NCBI RefSeq assembly: GCF_010994755.1 | Contig: NZ_WHSB02000002.1 | Location: forward strand, 248,001-312,000 | From: Shinella lacus | GTDB taxonomy: Bacteria > Pseudomonadota > Alphaproteobacteria > Rhizobiales > Rhizobiaceae | DNA length: 64,000 nt | Direction: 5' to 3' | Notes under the pieces: generated by a model | Database searches by the model: none | Told to the model about the DNA's origin: nothing | The model's input: the letters and a program-made list of their open reading frames with translations, nothing else | Part shown: piece after piece, positions 9,166 to 22,406 of the stretch | Position numbering within the stretch: the first letter of the stretch is position 1 | How the letters are laid out: each line of letters opens with the position of its first letter | Program-made: the position numbers and the translations under genes

Positions 9166-10377
9166 ATGACCCTGGAACATACGAACGCGACCGGCCTCAC
9201 GGTCGAGCGTGACTTGACAGTGGCGCGACGGCGGCGCAACCGGATCCGATATCACGCCACGCAGCTTGCCGTGGTCGTTGCGGCATTGGCCCTCGTCGTG
9301 CTCTTTGCCGTTGCGGTCAAGGAGGGGTTGGCGCGGCATGGCATCAAGTTCAGCTTCTCGTTCCTCTGGGATGCGGCCGGCTTCGACATCAGCGAGGGCA
9401 AGACCTTCGTCTTCGATAGCGGATTCTGGCTTGGTTTCAGCGATTTCACGTCGGACCGCTCGATCGCCCAGGCCTTCGTCGCGGGCATCGTGAACACGAT
9501 CAAGGTCGCGGTGCTTGCGATCGTGCTCAGCACGGTGCTCGGAACCCTGCTCGGCGTCGGCCGTCTTTCGACCAATTGGGTGGTTCGCAACCTTTCCTTC
9601 TGGTGCGTCGAGTTCGTTCGCAACACGCCGCTCTTGATCCAGCTCGTCTTCTGGTATTTCGCCGTCGTCCTGCATTTCCCGCCGATCGCCGCCGCCGCGA
9701 AATTCTACGGCGTCATCATCAGCCAGCAGGGCCTCTATGTCCCGGCGCTCACATGGCAGGGCGAGGGCTCTGCGGTGGCGATTGCGCTCGCAAGCGCCTG
9801 CTGGGTCGCCGTGCTCGGGCTGGTTTTCGACAGGCACAGGACGACCCGCTGGATTTGTCTCGGCGCGCTCGTCGCTCTGCCGTCCCTGATGCTTGCCACC
9901 GGCACCCTGGCACTGGACTTCCCCGTCGCCTCGAAATTTCAGGCGAGCGGCGGCACGAGCATCAGCCCGGAAATGGCGGCGCTGCTTCTGGCTATCGTCT
10001 TCAACAGCGCGTCCTATATCGCCGAGATCGTGCGCGGCTCCATCGATGCCCTGCCGAAAGGCCAATGGGAGGCGGCGGCGTCGCTCGGCCTTGGCCGGCG
10101 CGATACCGTCAACGATATCATCCTCCCGCAGGTCTTCCGGGTCGTGCTGCCGTCCTTCGGCAACCAGTATATCAGCCTGACGAAGAACACTGCGCTCGGC
10201 ATCGCGATCGGCTATCCGGAACTGTTCAACATCTACGGCACCATCGCCAACCAGACCGGCCACAGCCTCGAAGGCATCGTCATCGTCATGGCGTCCTACC
10301 TGATCCTCAGCTGGATCATCAGTGCGGCCGTCAGCTGGGCTGACCGCCGCCTGAGCAATCCCGGAGCAATGCGATGA
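9166..10377 (+). CDS. aapQ: Amino-acid ABC transporter permease
   Basis: Inner-membrane permease of the Aap importer, 403 residues, with multiple hydrophobic segments. The family signature EFVRNTPLLIQLVFWYF lies near residues 147-163 and the ATPase-contact loop EIVRGSIDALPKGQWEAA in the C-terminal third. Permeases of this subfamily are longer than the usual 220-residue His/Glu/Gln permeases because of an inserted region between the signature and the C-terminal half, and that is seen here. It follows aapJ by 70 bp and overlaps aapM by 4 bp (ATGA). Confidence 0.9.
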   Translation: MTLEHTNATGLTVERDLTVARRRRNRIRYHATQLAVVVAALALVVLFAVAVKEGLARHGIKFSFSFLWDAAGFDISEGKTFVFDSGFWLGFSDFTSDRSIAQAFVAGIVNTIKVAVLAIVLSTVLGTLLGVGRLSTNWVVRNLSFWCVEFVRNTPLLIQLVFWYFAVVLHFPPIAAAAKFYGVIISQQGLYVPALTWQGEGSAVAIALASACWVAVLGLVFDRHRTTRWICLGALVALPSLMLATGTLALDFPVASKFQASGGTSISPEMAALLLAIVFNSASYIAEIVRGSIDALPKGQWEAAASLGLGRRDTVNDIILPQVFRVVLPSFGNQYISLTKNTALGIAIGYPELFNIYGTIANQTGHSLEGIVIVMASYLILSWIISAAVSWADRRLSNPGAMR

Positions 10378-11495
10378 TCGCACGATCCCTGACGTGGTCC
10401 CGCCACAACCTTTTCGGTAAGCCTTTCGATGTGCTGCTGTCCCTCACAGTCATTCCCGGCACTCTCTGGCTGATCTACCAGGCCGTTGCCTGGGCCGTGG
10501 GGATGGCACAGTGGGATATCATCCCGCAGAGCCTTCGCGTGCTGATGATCGGGATTTTTCCGGCGGACCAGGCCTGGCGTTCCTGGGTGGCGGTTGCCAT
10601 CATCGCGGCGCTGCTGGGCGCCGCACTCGGATGCGTCTTCGCCTTCCGGACCCGCCATGCCGGGTTCTTGGCGCTGGTTCTCGCCATATTGGTATCGATG
10701 ACGGGCGTGAACACCCTTGCTGCGCTCACCGCCGTTTTGGTGATCTTCGCCAGCGCCTGGATCCTGACCTCTTATGTGCCGATGTCGCGCAGGGTGCTGA
10801 TACCGGCGAGTTTTACCGGGCTGATCGCCATCTTCGCGGTCATGTCGCCGCCCGGTGCCGGCCTCTGGGGCGGCCTGCTGCTCAGCGTCCTGCTCACCCT
10901 GGTCACAGCAGTCCTGTCCTTGCCGATCGGCGTCCTGCTCGCCTTCGGACGACGCAGCCGCTTTTCCAGCCTGCGCATGATCTCTACGGCCTATATCGAG
11001 GTGATGCGCTCGGTCCCGCTGATCCTGGTCGTCTACTGGATCTGGATTCTGATGCCGGTGCTGACGCCCGAGCTCAACCTGGCGGATGTCGTGCGCGGCA
11101 TGGTCGGCTTCACGCTGTTCTATTCCGCCTACGTCGCTGAATATGTGCGCAGCGGCTTACAGGCCGTGCCGCGCGGCCAGACCGAAGCCGCCCGTTCGCT
11201 CGGCATGAGCGAATTCGATATCAACCGGTCGATCGTTCTGCCGCAGGCGCTGCGCGTCGTCGTGCCGCCGCTCGTCGGCAACGTGCTCGATATCTTCAAC
11301 GCCGCGCCGCTGGTCTTCATCATCGGGCTTACGGATTTTCTGCGCGCCGGCCAGATGATCCTCGCCAATCCGCAATATGGCAACCGCACCTACGAAGTCT
11401 ATTCGTTCCTGTTCTTCACCTATTTCCTCGTCGGTTCGCTCATCACCTTCGTCGCCCGCAAGCTCGAGGCCCATCTCGCGCGAGGCAGCCGATGA
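10374..11495 (+). CDS. aapM: Amino-acid ABC transporter permease
   Basis: Second permease subunit, 373 residues, pairing with aapQ to form the channel. It has an N-terminal hydrophobic block of several membrane segments (about residues 70-185) and the conserved permease half with [18 protein letters not shown], then [18 protein letters not shown], the loop that docks on the ATPase. It is joined to both neighbours by ATGA overlaps, so production is translationally coupled with aapQ and aapP. Confidence 0.9.
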   Translation: MIARSLTWSRHNLFGKPFDVLLSLTVIPGTLWLIYQAVAWAVGMAQWDIIPQSLRVLMIGIFPADQAWRSWVAVAIIAALLGAALGCVFAFRTRHAGFLALVLAILVSMTGVNTLAALTAVLVIFASAWILTSYVPMSRRVLIPASFTGLIAIFAVMSPPGAGLWGGLLLSVLLTLVTAVLSLPIGVLLAFGRRSRFSSLRMISTAYIEVMRSVPLILVVYWIWILMPVLTPELNLADVVRGMVGFTLFYSAYVAEYVRSGLQAVPRGQTEAARSLGMSEFDINRSIVLPQALRVVVPPLVGNVLDIFNAAPLVFIIGLTDFLRAGQMILANPQYGNRTYEVYSFLFFTYFLVGSLITFVARKLEAHLARGSR

Positions 11496-12283
11496 CCGAC
11501 GCCAATACTCCAGGAGCCACCCCGATGAACACCATCGTCGACATGAAAAACCTCAACAAATTCTACGGCAGCCATCACGTTCTGAAGGACGTCGATCTGT
11601 CAGTGTCGCGCGGCGAGGTGGTGGTGGTGATCGGCGCGAGCGGATCGGGCAAATCCACGCTCATTCGCTGCGTCAACGGGCTCGAAATGTACCAGAACGG
11701 CAGCCTGCTGGTCGATGGCTACCAGATGCCGGTCGAGGAGGATCGGCTGCTGGGCGGCGAGAAGGAGCTTGTCGCCATCCGCAAGGGCGTCGGCATGGTT
11801 TTCCAGCAGTTCAACCTGTTCCCGCACAAGACGGTGGTCGAGAACATCACTATAGCGCCGATGCGCGTGCGGAAAAAATCGAAGGACGAAGCCGAGGCGA
11901 CGGCGCTCAAGCTCCTGGAACGCGTCGGCCTAAAGGCGCATGCCTATAAATATCCAGGCCAGCTTTCCGGCGGCCAGCAGCAGCGCGTCGCCATCGCCCG
12001 CTCGCTCGCCATGGAACCGCACCTGATGCTCTTCGACGAACCGACCTCCGCGCTCGACCCCGAAATGATCGGCGAGGTGCTCGACGTCATGCGCGAACTC
12101 GCCGCCGACGGCATGACGATGATGATCGTCACCCACGAAATGGGTTTCGCCCGCGAAGTCGCCGACCGCATCGTCTACATCGACCAGGGCGCGATCCTCG
12201 AAATCGGCAAACCGGACGAATTCTTCGACAACCCAAAGAACGACCGCGCCCGCTCTTTCCTTGCACGCGTGCTGAAGCATTGA
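11492..12283 (+). CDS. aapP: Amino-acid ABC transporter ATPase
   Basis: Cytoplasmic ATPase of the Aap importer, 263 residues. Walker A is GASGSGKST, the ABC signature LSGGQQQR, Walker B LMLFDEP and the switch histidine VTHEM; all are intact. The ATG at 11492 overlaps aapM; an internal ATG at 11525 ([15 protein letters not shown]) is closer to the usual N terminus and is an equally possible start. Last gene of the operon. No clear intrinsic terminator was found behind it. Confidence 0.92.
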   Translation: MTDANTPGATPMNTIVDMKNLNKFYGSHHVLKDVDLSVSRGEVVVVIGASGSGKSTLIRCVNGLEMYQNGSLLVDGYQMPVEEDRLLGGEKELVAIRKGVGMVFQQFNLFPHKTVVENITIAPMRVRKKSKDEAEATALKLLERVGLKAHAYKYPGQLSGGQQQRVAIARSLAMEPHLMLFDEPTSALDPEMIGEVLDVMRELAADGMTMMIVTHEMGFAREVADRIVYIDQGAILEIGKPDEFFDNPKNDRARSFLARVLKH

Positions 12284-12578
12284 GGCGCTATGACGCGGCA
12301 TATTGCAAGCCGCTCTCTTCGCCGCTATACGGACCAAGAAAATTAGCGATAAAAGGCAAGCTTGCCAAAGTTGTAAAGAGTAGAAATTACCGTTGGTGTT
12401 CAACGGTATATGGGGTTTTGGATCTCTTCACTCCGACCGTCGGCAAGGCCTTGAGCTTTCAGGCTTCCGGCATTCTCCTTTCAACGCAAATTTTACTCGT
12501 TAGCGCTCCTTGGGCTTCCGTGCTCAGGATAAAGAATCCGCCGTTGCGCCGCTCCGGAGAAATCTCCTCACCCCGCCG
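12284..12578. other. Gene-free spacer between aapP and the Rrf2 gene
   Basis: This stretch is lower in GC than its surroundings around 12330-12420. A frame of 104 codons at 12280-12594 lacks a ribosome site and any recognisable sequence and is not called. A 12-base perfect palindrome (GGCAAGCTTGCC) has no loop or T-run and does not look like a terminator. Nothing else is recognised. Confidence 0.4.
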
Positions 12579-12606
12579 TTTACAAAAAGCATAGAATACG
12601 GATAAT
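12579..12606 (+). promoter_or_regulatory. Promoter of the Rrf2-family gene
   Basis: A -35-like TTTACA (12579-12584) and a -10-like GATAAT (12601-12606) are separated by 16 bases, placing transcription start close to 12613 and giving a very short leader before the ATG at 12626 or 12635. The -10 lies inside the palindrome listed next. Confidence 0.5.
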
Positions 12607-12618
12607 AAATATCCTTAT
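12596..12618. promoter_or_regulatory. Inverted repeat, probable operator of the Rrf2 regulator
   Basis: ATACGGATA, 5 bases, TATCCTTAT: two 9-base arms matching at 8 of 9 positions, with a perfect GGATA/TATCC core. It covers the -10 element of the adjacent Rrf2 gene, as expected for negative autoregulation. The pairing is seen directly; the regulator-site link is inference from position. Confidence 0.5.
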
Positions 12619-12625
12619 TGCGCGG

Positions 12626-13123
12626 ATGGGTTTGATGATCCTCAAGAGCCAAGTCGAATGGGCACTGCACTGTTGTGCCATTCTCGCCGGACTTCCAGAG
12701 GGGCGTTATCTTTCCACCAAGGCTTTGGCCGAATTCCATGGCCTGCCGAAGGAATATCTCTCCAAGGCGTTGCAGAGTCTGTCCCAGGCGAAGCTGGTCG
12801 AATCGACGCTGGGGCCGAGCGGCGGTTATCGCCTCGCCCGCCCGACCGCGGAAATAACCTTTCTCGATGTGGTAGAGGCGGTGGAAGGCAAGGAACGGAC
12901 CTTCGCCTGCAGCAATATCCGCGCCAACAATCCCTGCCGTCCCGAAGGTTATTGCGAGGCCGGCCCCTGCGCGGTCGCCCGCGTCATGTGGGATGCGGAC
13001 GAGGCATGGCGCGCAAAGCTGCGCAGCGTCAGCCTCGCGGCACTTGTCCAGACCCTGGAGCAGGAAATCCCGACCACGCTCTGGCAGAGCAGTTTCCAAT
13101 GGGTGTTGAAACGCGCGGGTTGA
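12626..13123 (+). CDS. Rrf2-family transcriptional regulator
   Basis: A 165-residue Rrf2 protein: winged HTH at about residues 4-75 with LGPSGGYRLARP as the wing, a dimerisation helix, and a cysteine cluster (Cys95, Cys104, Cys110, Cys115) in the position where IscR, NsrR and RirA bind Fe-S clusters. Redox, nitric-oxide or iron sensing is therefore plausible but not shown. The start is ATG 12626 or the second ATG at 12635; neither has a strong ribosome site. It stands alone between the aap operon and psuG, and a palindrome covers its promoter. Confidence 0.85.
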   Translation: MGLMILKSQVEWALHCCAILAGLPEGRYLSTKALAEFHGLPKEYLSKALQSLSQAKLVESTLGPSGGYRLARPTAEITFLDVVEAVEGKERTFACSNIRANNPCRPEGYCEAGPCAVARVMWDADEAWRAKLRSVSLAALVQTLEQEIPTTLWQSSFQWVLKRAG

Positions 13124-13180
13124 TCCAGGTCGGATAAAAGCGGAGGCGGCGGCCGGCGCAAACCGGCCACCTCCGGATCG

Positions 13181-14107
13181 TCAATCCACCAGCGCCACGG
13201 CGATTTCCGCCGCCAGTCGTGCGTTGTTCTCGACCAGCGCGATGTTCGTCTTCAGGCTGCGGCCGTCCGTCAGGCGGAAGAGGCTGTCGAGCAGGTAGGG
13301 TGTCACGGCCTTGCCGGCGATCTCGTCGCGTTCGGCATTGTCGAGCGCGCGGGCGATGTAGATCTCCATTTCCTCGCGCGGGATTTCATCGGCTTCCGGC
13401 ACGGGATTGGCGATCAGCATGCCGCCGTCGACGCCGAGCTGGTCGCGCACCGTCTGGAAATTGGCGATGGCCGCCGGGCTGTTCAGCGTCAGCGGGCTCT
13501 TCAGCCCCGAATCGCGCGACCAGAAGGCGGGGAAGACCGGGCTGTCATAGGTGACGACCGGTACGCCGCGGGTTTCCAGCACTTCCAGCGTCTTCGGGAT
13601 GTCGAGGATCGCCTTGGCGCCGGCGCAGACGACGATGACGCCGGTGCGCGACAGCTCGTCGAGGTCGGCGGAAATGTCGAAGGTCTCTTCGGCCTTGCGG
13701 TGCACGCCGCCGATGCCGCCGGTGGCAAAAACCCGGATGCCGGCGCGCGCGGCACCGATCATCGTCGCGGCGACGGTGGTGGCGCCCGTGCGCCGCTCCG
13801 CGATCGCGAAGGCGAGGTCCGCGCGCGACAGCTTCATGGCGCCTTCGGTCTTCGCGAGCGTTTCGAGCGTCGCATCGTCGAGGCCGATATGCAGCACGCC
13901 GTCGATGACGGCGATGGTCGCCGGCACGGCGCCTTCCTCGCGGATGATGCGCTCGACGCTGCGGGCCATGTCCAGGTTGCCCGGATAGGGCATGCCATGG
14001 GTGATGATCGTCGATTCGAGCGCGACGATCGGCGCGCCGCGCGCCTTGGCGGCGGCAACTTCTTCCGAATATTGCATCGGCAGGAGGGCGGAGGCGGGTC
14101 TGGTCAT
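13181..14107 (-). CDS. psuG: Pseudouridine-5'-phosphate glycosidase
   Basis: Cleaves pseudouridine 5'-phosphate to uracil and ribose 5-phosphate. The 308-residue protein carries VALESTIITHGMPYP near the N terminus, FATGGIGGVHR, CAGAKAILDIPKTLE with the catalytic lysine, and the C-terminal GKAVTPYLL. The start at 14107 (MTRPASALLP) is preferred over the longer open frame because sequence similarity begins there. It lies 58 bp behind psuK on the same strand, forming the two-gene pseudouridine salvage/catabolism operon. Confidence 0.93.
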   Translation of the reverse strand: MTRPASALLPMQYSEEVAAAKARGAPIVALESTIITHGMPYPGNLDMARSVERIIREEGAVPATIAVIDGVLHIGLDDATLETLAKTEGAMKLSRADLAFAIAERRTGATTVAATMIGAARAGIRVFATGGIGGVHRKAEETFDISADLDELSRTGVIVVCAGAKAILDIPKTLEVLETRGVPVVTYDSPVFPAFWSRDSGLKSPLTLNSPAAIANFQTVRDQLGVDGGMLIANPVPEADEIPREEMEIYIARALDNAERDEIAGKAVTPYLLDSLFRLTDGRSLKTNIALVENNARLAAEIAVALVD

Positions 14108-14165
14108 GCTGGATCCTTGCGGAAATCTGGTCGAATTTTCAGGCGGAATTTTCGGCAAGAAAGTC

Positions 14166-15113
14166 TCATGCCATCCATTCGGCCTGGGGCACAAGAGAAA
14201 GTGCGGCGGCAAGGGCCGCCTGCGACATTTCTTCAGCCACGGCCAGCGGCGAGCGCACGGTGATCGCGGCCGCCGCTACGCCATGGCGCAGCGCTTCGCC
14301 GAAATCCCGCCCGGCAAGCCAGGCGCTGATGAAGCCGGAGGCCAGCGAATCGCCCGCACCGGTGACGTCGCCGAGCGCGGGGATTTCGGGCGGCGTGACC
14401 AGCACCGCGCCCGTCGCATCGAAAGCGATCACGCCACGCCCGCCACGCGTCACCACGCCCGCGGCGAGGCCTGCGGCGCGCAACGCCTTCGGCCAGTCGG
14501 CCGGGTTTTCCGGTGTAGCCCCCGTCAGCGTGCGTGCCTCCGCCTCGTTCATGAACAGGAAGGCGAGGGCGGAAAGGGTTTGTTCGAACCGCACGACCTT
14601 GGCCGGCGAGATGGCGATACCGGCGATCGGCACTCCGGCCGCCGCCGCGGCCTTCGCCATGGCGGCGAGCGTTTCGGCCGGCAGGTTGGCATCCGTGAGG
14701 ATGAGGCCGGCCGCCGCGACCGCCTCGCGCATGGCCCGCTGCTGCAAGCGCCGCGGCGAGAACAGCCGGTAGAGGTCCATGTCGGCGAGCGCGATGACGA
14801 GGTTGCCGTCACGTTCGATGATCGCCGTATAGCTCGGCGTCGCCCGGTCGAGGAAGGTGAAAGGGGTGTCCTCGATGCCCGCCGCCGCTGCGGCCGCCGC
14901 GACGATGTTGCCGTCCGCATCGCCGCCGCGCGGCGAGACGAGCCGCACCGCATGCCCCAGCCGCGCGAGGTTGCGCGCCGCATTGAAGGCGCCGCCGCCC
15001 GCTTCCACGAACCAGCCGCCGGGATTGCTCGCCCCCGGCGTCGTCTCGCCGGCAATGCGTCCGCGCCTGTCCACATGGGCGCCGCCCATCACCAGTATCG
15101 TCTTTCCCGTCAT
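14166..15113 (-). CDS. psuK: PfkB-family kinase, probable pseudouridine kinase
   Basis: Would phosphorylate pseudouridine at the 5' position, supplying the substrate of PsuG. The 315-residue ribokinase-fold protein has the N-terminal GGAHVDRRG, the substrate motif [15 protein letters not shown] and the catalytic PfkB signature [13 protein letters not shown] near the C terminus. The start ATG at 15113 ([11 protein letters not shown]) gives the normal N terminus; the frame stays open to 15218 without homology. Specificity rests on its place directly upstream of psuG, since PfkB kinases are hard to tell apart by sequence. Confidence 0.86.
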   Translation of the reverse strand: MTGKTILVMGGAHVDRRGRIAGETTPGASNPGGWFVEAGGGAFNAARNLARLGHAVRLVSPRGGDADGNIVAAAAAAAGIEDTPFTFLDRATPSYTAIIERDGNLVIALADMDLYRLFSPRRLQQRAMREAVAAAGLILTDANLPAETLAAMAKAAAAAGVPIAGIAISPAKVVRFEQTLSALAFLFMNEAEARTLTGATPENPADWPKALRAAGLAAGVVTRGGRGVIAFDATGAVLVTPPEIPALGDVTGAGDSLASGFISAWLAGRDFGEALRHGVAAAAITVRSPLAVAEEMSQAALAAALSLVPQAEWMA

Positions 15114-15258
15114 CGTCTTCCTTCGCACCCGCCCGATTCGGGCCCGAAGGCCCGGCACCAGGGCGGGTATACGCTTGTTCCTGCGTGACTTTATCCCACC
15201 GAAACGAAAATAGAACACGCCCCCGATTCACAAAAACATTCAAATGGATAAATGCACC

Positions 15259-15287
15259 TTGCGAAATGAGAACAAAATGTGTACATA
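15259..15287 (+). promoter_or_regulatory. recA promoter with SOS (LexA) site
   Basis: TTGCGA (15259-15264) and TACATA (15282-15287) with a 17-base spacer. Between and over them lies GAAC-N7-GTAC (15270-15284), one base away from the alphaproteobacterial LexA consensus GAAC-N7-GAAC (GTTC-N7-GTTC on the other strand). Position between -35 and -10 is right for LexA repression. LexA itself is not encoded in the window. Confidence 0.5.
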
Positions 15288-15343
15288 GCTTTCATCGGCG
15301 GGTTCGTTGCCTGTCTTGCTTCAATAACCTAAAGGTGGACGGA

Positions 15344-16438
<1,095 letters not shown>

Positions 16439-16466
16439 TCGCCGCGCAACGCCCGCAAGAATATCG

Positions 16467-16503
16467 AAAAACCGGCCTCTTCTTCGTGAAGGGCCGGTTT
16501 TTT
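16467..16503 (+). terminator. Intrinsic terminator after recA
   Basis: A stem of AAACCGGCC paired with GGCCGGTTT around a 14-base loop, followed by a T-run. It sits 28 bp past the recA stop and ends that transcript. Confidence 0.85.
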
Positions 16504-16743
16504 GATGTCTGGACAGGTGCCGAGGCGGGCGATAAAAGCCTTCAGTTCTCGCGCGCGACCAGAGGTTTCCGGCCTTCCGCAAGACAGGCGGGAGGCGCGC
16601 AGTTTCGACGGAATTCGTGGGTGGATGGCCTTCACGGACATTCCGGGCGGGCACTCTACGGCGTTGCGCCGTCGTTGCGGGACAATTGGGTGGGTAATGC
16701 GCCGGTTTTCAGGTGCAGACGGTGCAGAGATGAAGGACGCGAT
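16504..16743. other. Spacer between the recA terminator and alaS
   Basis: About 240 bases without a supportable gene. Frames are open here on both strands, but they are extensions of the alaS frame or of its antisense. No clear promoter hexamers, leader peptide or T-box-like element was recognised ahead of alaS. Confidence 0.4.
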
Positions 16744-19407
<2,664 letters not shown>

Positions 19408-19428
19408 CGAAAGCTTTTTCACGGTAGA

Positions 19429-19453
19429 ACGGCGGGCCTTGCCCGCCGTTTTC
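19429..19453 (+). terminator. Intrinsic terminator after alaS
   Basis: AACGGCGGGC paired with GCCCGCCGTT around a 2-4 base loop, then TTTTCG. It lies 21 bp beyond the alaS stop. Confidence 0.75.
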
Positions 19454-19509
19454 GTTTGCGAAGTCTTCAACGTTTCCGCCTAGCCTGTCGGCCGTGCGGA
19501 GTGTGTGTA

Positions 19510-20742
19510 TTGATTGAAGACGTCATCAGCATATCGACTTTGATGATCTGTACTTTCCTGGCGACGACTGTCGTCGGGATTTTCATGTTGCAGGTCTGGC
19601 TGACCGACCGGCGGCATGCGGCAGCGGCGGGGTACTGGTGCCTTTCCATGTGGGTCGGCTCGCTGTGCACCATCCTCTTTGCATTGCGTCCAGTCGGACC
19701 GCCGCTCCTCACCGTTGGGCTGGGAAATGCACTTGGCGCCTGCGGTTATGCCTTGATGTGGGCCGGATTCCGCGTCTTCGATCGCCGCCGTGTCTATCCT
19801 GCCGTGGTGCTGGCCGGTCCCCTTGCGTGGTCGCTTCTTTATTTGCTGGTGCCGCCGGTGACGGGTGACGTGAACAATCGCATCGTCGTGATCTCGGTAA
19901 TCATCACCGCCTATTCGTTGTGGATTGGCGCGGATATCTGGCGCGAACGCCGCACCGAACCGCTGCCGACCCGCGTACTTGCAGCATTCTTCTTCCTGTC
20001 GCACGGCATCATCTATTCGCTGCGCATCCCCATGGCGATCCTCGCGCCCGCACCCATTGAGCACGGCACCGCCTATTCCGCCTGGTTTGCGATCTTCTCG
20101 CTGGAGCTATTCGCCCATACGATTCTCGCCGCCGTCGCCATGCTGGTGCTCATCAAGGAGCGCGGCGAGGCGCTTTATCGCAAGGCGTCCCGCACCGACG
20201 CGCTGACGGGCATCGCCAATCGCGGCTCCTTCCTGGACGACATGCAGAAGCGGCTGGCCGACCGTTCGCCCGGCACCCTGATGATCTTCGACCTCGATCG
20301 CTTCAAGGCGATCAACGACACGCATGGCCATGTCGCGGGCGATATCGTGCTGAAACGGTTTTCCGCCCGCATTTCCGCCGGGCTGGAGGCGAACATGCTG
20401 TTCTGCCGCTTCGGCGGCGAAGAATTCGCGCTTTACGCGCCGGGGCATGACATCGCGCGCGCCGAACAGTTCGCCGAAGGGCTGCGGCGCGAGGTCGAGG
20501 CGCTCGCGATCAGCAACGAGGGCCGCGACATCGCGGTTTCCGTCAGCATCGGGCTTGCCGATGTCGCCACCTTCGGCACGGATTTCGACCGCCTGCATTC
20601 GGCGGCCGATGCCGCGCTCTATGCGGCGAAGGAGGGCGGGCGCAACCAGGTCATGCGCGCAGTGCCCACCGCCGGCCTTGCCGATCTCGCGGAGCGCATG
20701 CGCGCACCCGTCATTTCCCCCGTCGGCATCGCCATCGGCTAA
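19510..20742 (+). CDS. Membrane-anchored diguanylate cyclase (GGDEF)
   Basis: Synthesises c-di-GMP from two GTP. About 410 residues: an N-terminal region of six to seven hydrophobic helices (to about residue 215) with no recognised sensory family, a short linker, then a GGDEF domain with DALTGIANRGSF, FDLDRFKAINDTHGH and an intact GGEEF active loop. The residues five positions upstream of the loop (EANM) do not match RxxD, so the product-inhibition site is missing. A TTG at 19510 with CGGAG 8 bases before it is the likely start; the GTG at 19501 is an alternative. It converges on the SulP gene with a 4-bp stop overlap. Confidence 0.85.
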   Translation: MIEDVISISTLMICTFLATTVVGIFMLQVWLTDRRHAAAAGYWCLSMWVGSLCTILFALRPVGPPLLTVGLGNALGACGYALMWAGFRVFDRRRVYPAVVLAGPLAWSLLYLLVPPVTGDVNNRIVVISVIITAYSLWIGADIWRERRTEPLPTRVLAAFFFLSHGIIYSLRIPMAILAPAPIEHGTAYSAWFAIFSLELFAHTILAAVAMLVLIKERGEALYRKASRTDALTGIANRGSFLDDMQKRLADRSPGTLMIFDLDRFKAINDTHGHVAGDIVLKRFSARISAGLEANMLFCRFGGEEFALYAPGHDIARAEQFAEGLRREVEALAISNEGRDIAVSVSIGLADVATFGTDFDRLHSAADAALYAAKEGGRNQVMRAVPTAGLADLAERMRAPVISPVGIAIG

Positions 20743-22406
20743 CGCGCGGCAATCTCGTCCATGGCCGCGTCTACCGTCGCGGTGAAGGTGACGCGCGGCG
20801 GGTGCAGCTCGTGGGCTTCCAGCATGCGGCGCATGTCGGGTTTCAGCCCGGTGATGAAAACGCGCACGCCGGCGCGTTCCGCCTTGCGCACCAGGCCTTC
20901 GATCACGCTCGCCGCCGTCGAATCCAGCAATGGCACGTCCGCACAATCGAGCACGAAGGTACGGCGCTGGTCGGCGATGCGGTCGAGTACGGAGCCGACG
21001 CTGGCCGCAGCACCGAAGAAGAACACGCCGCTGATGCGGTAGATCACCGTATCCGGATCGTTCGCGACGACGGGCCGCTCCGGCAGGCCGGTGTCCTCCC
21101 CGGCATTCTCGATGGCCCGCACGATCTGCGGCACCGTCTCCTCGCGGATGTTCACCGCCTTGCCCATGCGGTCGATGAACAGCACGGCGCCGAGCAGGAA
21201 GCCGACGACGATGCCCTCCGTCAGGTCGCGGAAGACGACGAGCAGGAAGGTGACGGCGAGCACCGCCGCGTCACCCCGCGACGAGCGGAAGAGGGCGGCG
21301 ATGGCGGGCCGTTCGACCATGTTGAACGACACGACCGCCAGCACGCCGGCGAGCGCCGCGAGCGGAATGTAGCTTGCGAGCGGTGCGGCGACGAGCATGA
21401 AGAGCAGCAGGAAAACCGAATGCAGCATGCCGGAAACGGGGCTGGTGGCGCCGGAACGCACATTTGTCGCCGTGCGGGCGATCGTGCCCGTCACGCAGAT
21501 GCCGCCGAACAGCGCCGAGCCGATATTGGCGAATCCCTGCGCGATCAGCTCCATGCTGGAGCGGTGGCGCCGCCCCGTCATACCGTCGGCGACGACAGCG
21601 GAGAGCAGCGATTCGATGGCGCCGAGCAGCGCGAAGGCGACCGCATCGGGCAGCACGGCGATGACGAGGTCCGGCGAGAAGGACGGCAGCGCCGGCACCG
21701 GCAGGCCGCGCGGAATGCCGCCGAAGCGGGTGCCGATCGTATCGGCCGGCAAGGAGAGGAGGGCGGTTGCCGCGGATGCGACGGCGACGGCGATGAGGAG
21801 ATTGGGCCAGGCGGGACGGAAACGGCGCAGCAGCAGGATGATGGCGATGGTCACGCCGGCAACGCCGAAGGCGGCGGGGCTGAAGGTCGGCCGTGCCGCC
21901 CAGAGTGCCGCGAGCTTTTCGAGGATCGGTCCCGGCTCCTGTCCGCCAAGCTTCAGGCCGAGAAGTTCGCCGATCTGGCTGGCGAAGATGATGACGGCGA
22001 TGCCGGCGGTGAAGCCGACCGTCACCGGATAGGGAATGAACTTGATGAATTTGCCGAGCCGCAGGTAGCCGGCGAGCGCGAGAATGATGCCGGAGAGGAA
22101 TGTCGCAAGCAGCAGGCCTTCGACGCCGTGCCGCGCGACCGTTGCCGCGACGAGCACGATGAAGGCGCCGGCCGGTCCCCCCACCTGGAAGCGGCTGCCT
22201 CCGAGTGCGGAGACGAGGAAGCCGCCGACGATCGCCGTATAGAGGCCGCGGTCGGGCGTGACGCCGGAGGCGATGGCGATCGCCATGGAGAGCGGCAACG
22301 CGACGATGGCGACGGTGAGGCCGGACAGCACGTCCGCCTTCAGCCGCGCCGGCCCGTAACCCTCCGCGAAAACGCTGGCGAGCTTTGGCATCAGGGTATC
22401 GGTCAT
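20739..22406 (-). CDS. SulP-family anion transporter with STAS domain
   Basis: Inner-membrane secondary transporter for sulfate, bicarbonate or a related anion. The 555-residue protein has 10 or more hydrophobic helices (about residues 20-410), including LTVAIVALPLSMAIAIASG and the GGSRFQVGGPAGAFIVLVA region typical of SulP, then a cytoplasmic STAS domain (about 435-550) with LDCADVPLLDSTAASV. The start at 22406 (MTDTLMPKLASVF) is preferred over an unsupported extension to 22484. No carbonic anhydrase adjoins it, so bicarbonate and sulfate cannot be distinguished. Confidence 0.88.
   Translation of the reverse strand: MTDTLMPKLASVFAEGYGPARLKADVLSGLTVAIVALPLSMAIAIASGVTPDRGLYTAIVGGFLVSALGGSRFQVGGPAGAFIVLVAATVARHGVEGLLLATFLSGIILALAGYLRLGKFIKFIPYPVTVGFTAGIAVIIFASQIGELLGLKLGGQEPGPILEKLAALWAARPTFSPAAFGVAGVTIAIILLLRRFRPAWPNLLIAVAVASAATALLSLPADTIGTRFGGIPRGLPVPALPSFSPDLVIAVLPDAVAFALLGAIESLLSAVVADGMTGRRHRSSMELIAQGFANIGSALFGGICVTGTIARTATNVRSGATSPVSGMLHSVFLLLFMLVAAPLASYIPLAALAGVLAVVSFNMVERPAIAALFRSSRGDAAVLAVTFLLVVFRDLTEGIVVGFLLGAVLFIDRMGKAVNIREETVPQIVRAIENAGEDTGLPERPVVANDPDTVIYRISGVFFFGAAASVGSVLDRIADQRRTFVLDCADVPLLDSTAASVIEGLVRKAERAGVRVFITGLKPDMRRMLEAHELHPPRVTFTATVDAAMDEIAAR

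Noticed and set aside
12353-12368. GGCAAGCTTGCC palindrome as a terminator of aapP
   Set aside because: No loop and no T-run; it cannot form an intrinsic terminator.
12280-12594. 104-codon ORF after aapP
   Set aside because: No ribosome site, atypical composition and no recognisable sequence.
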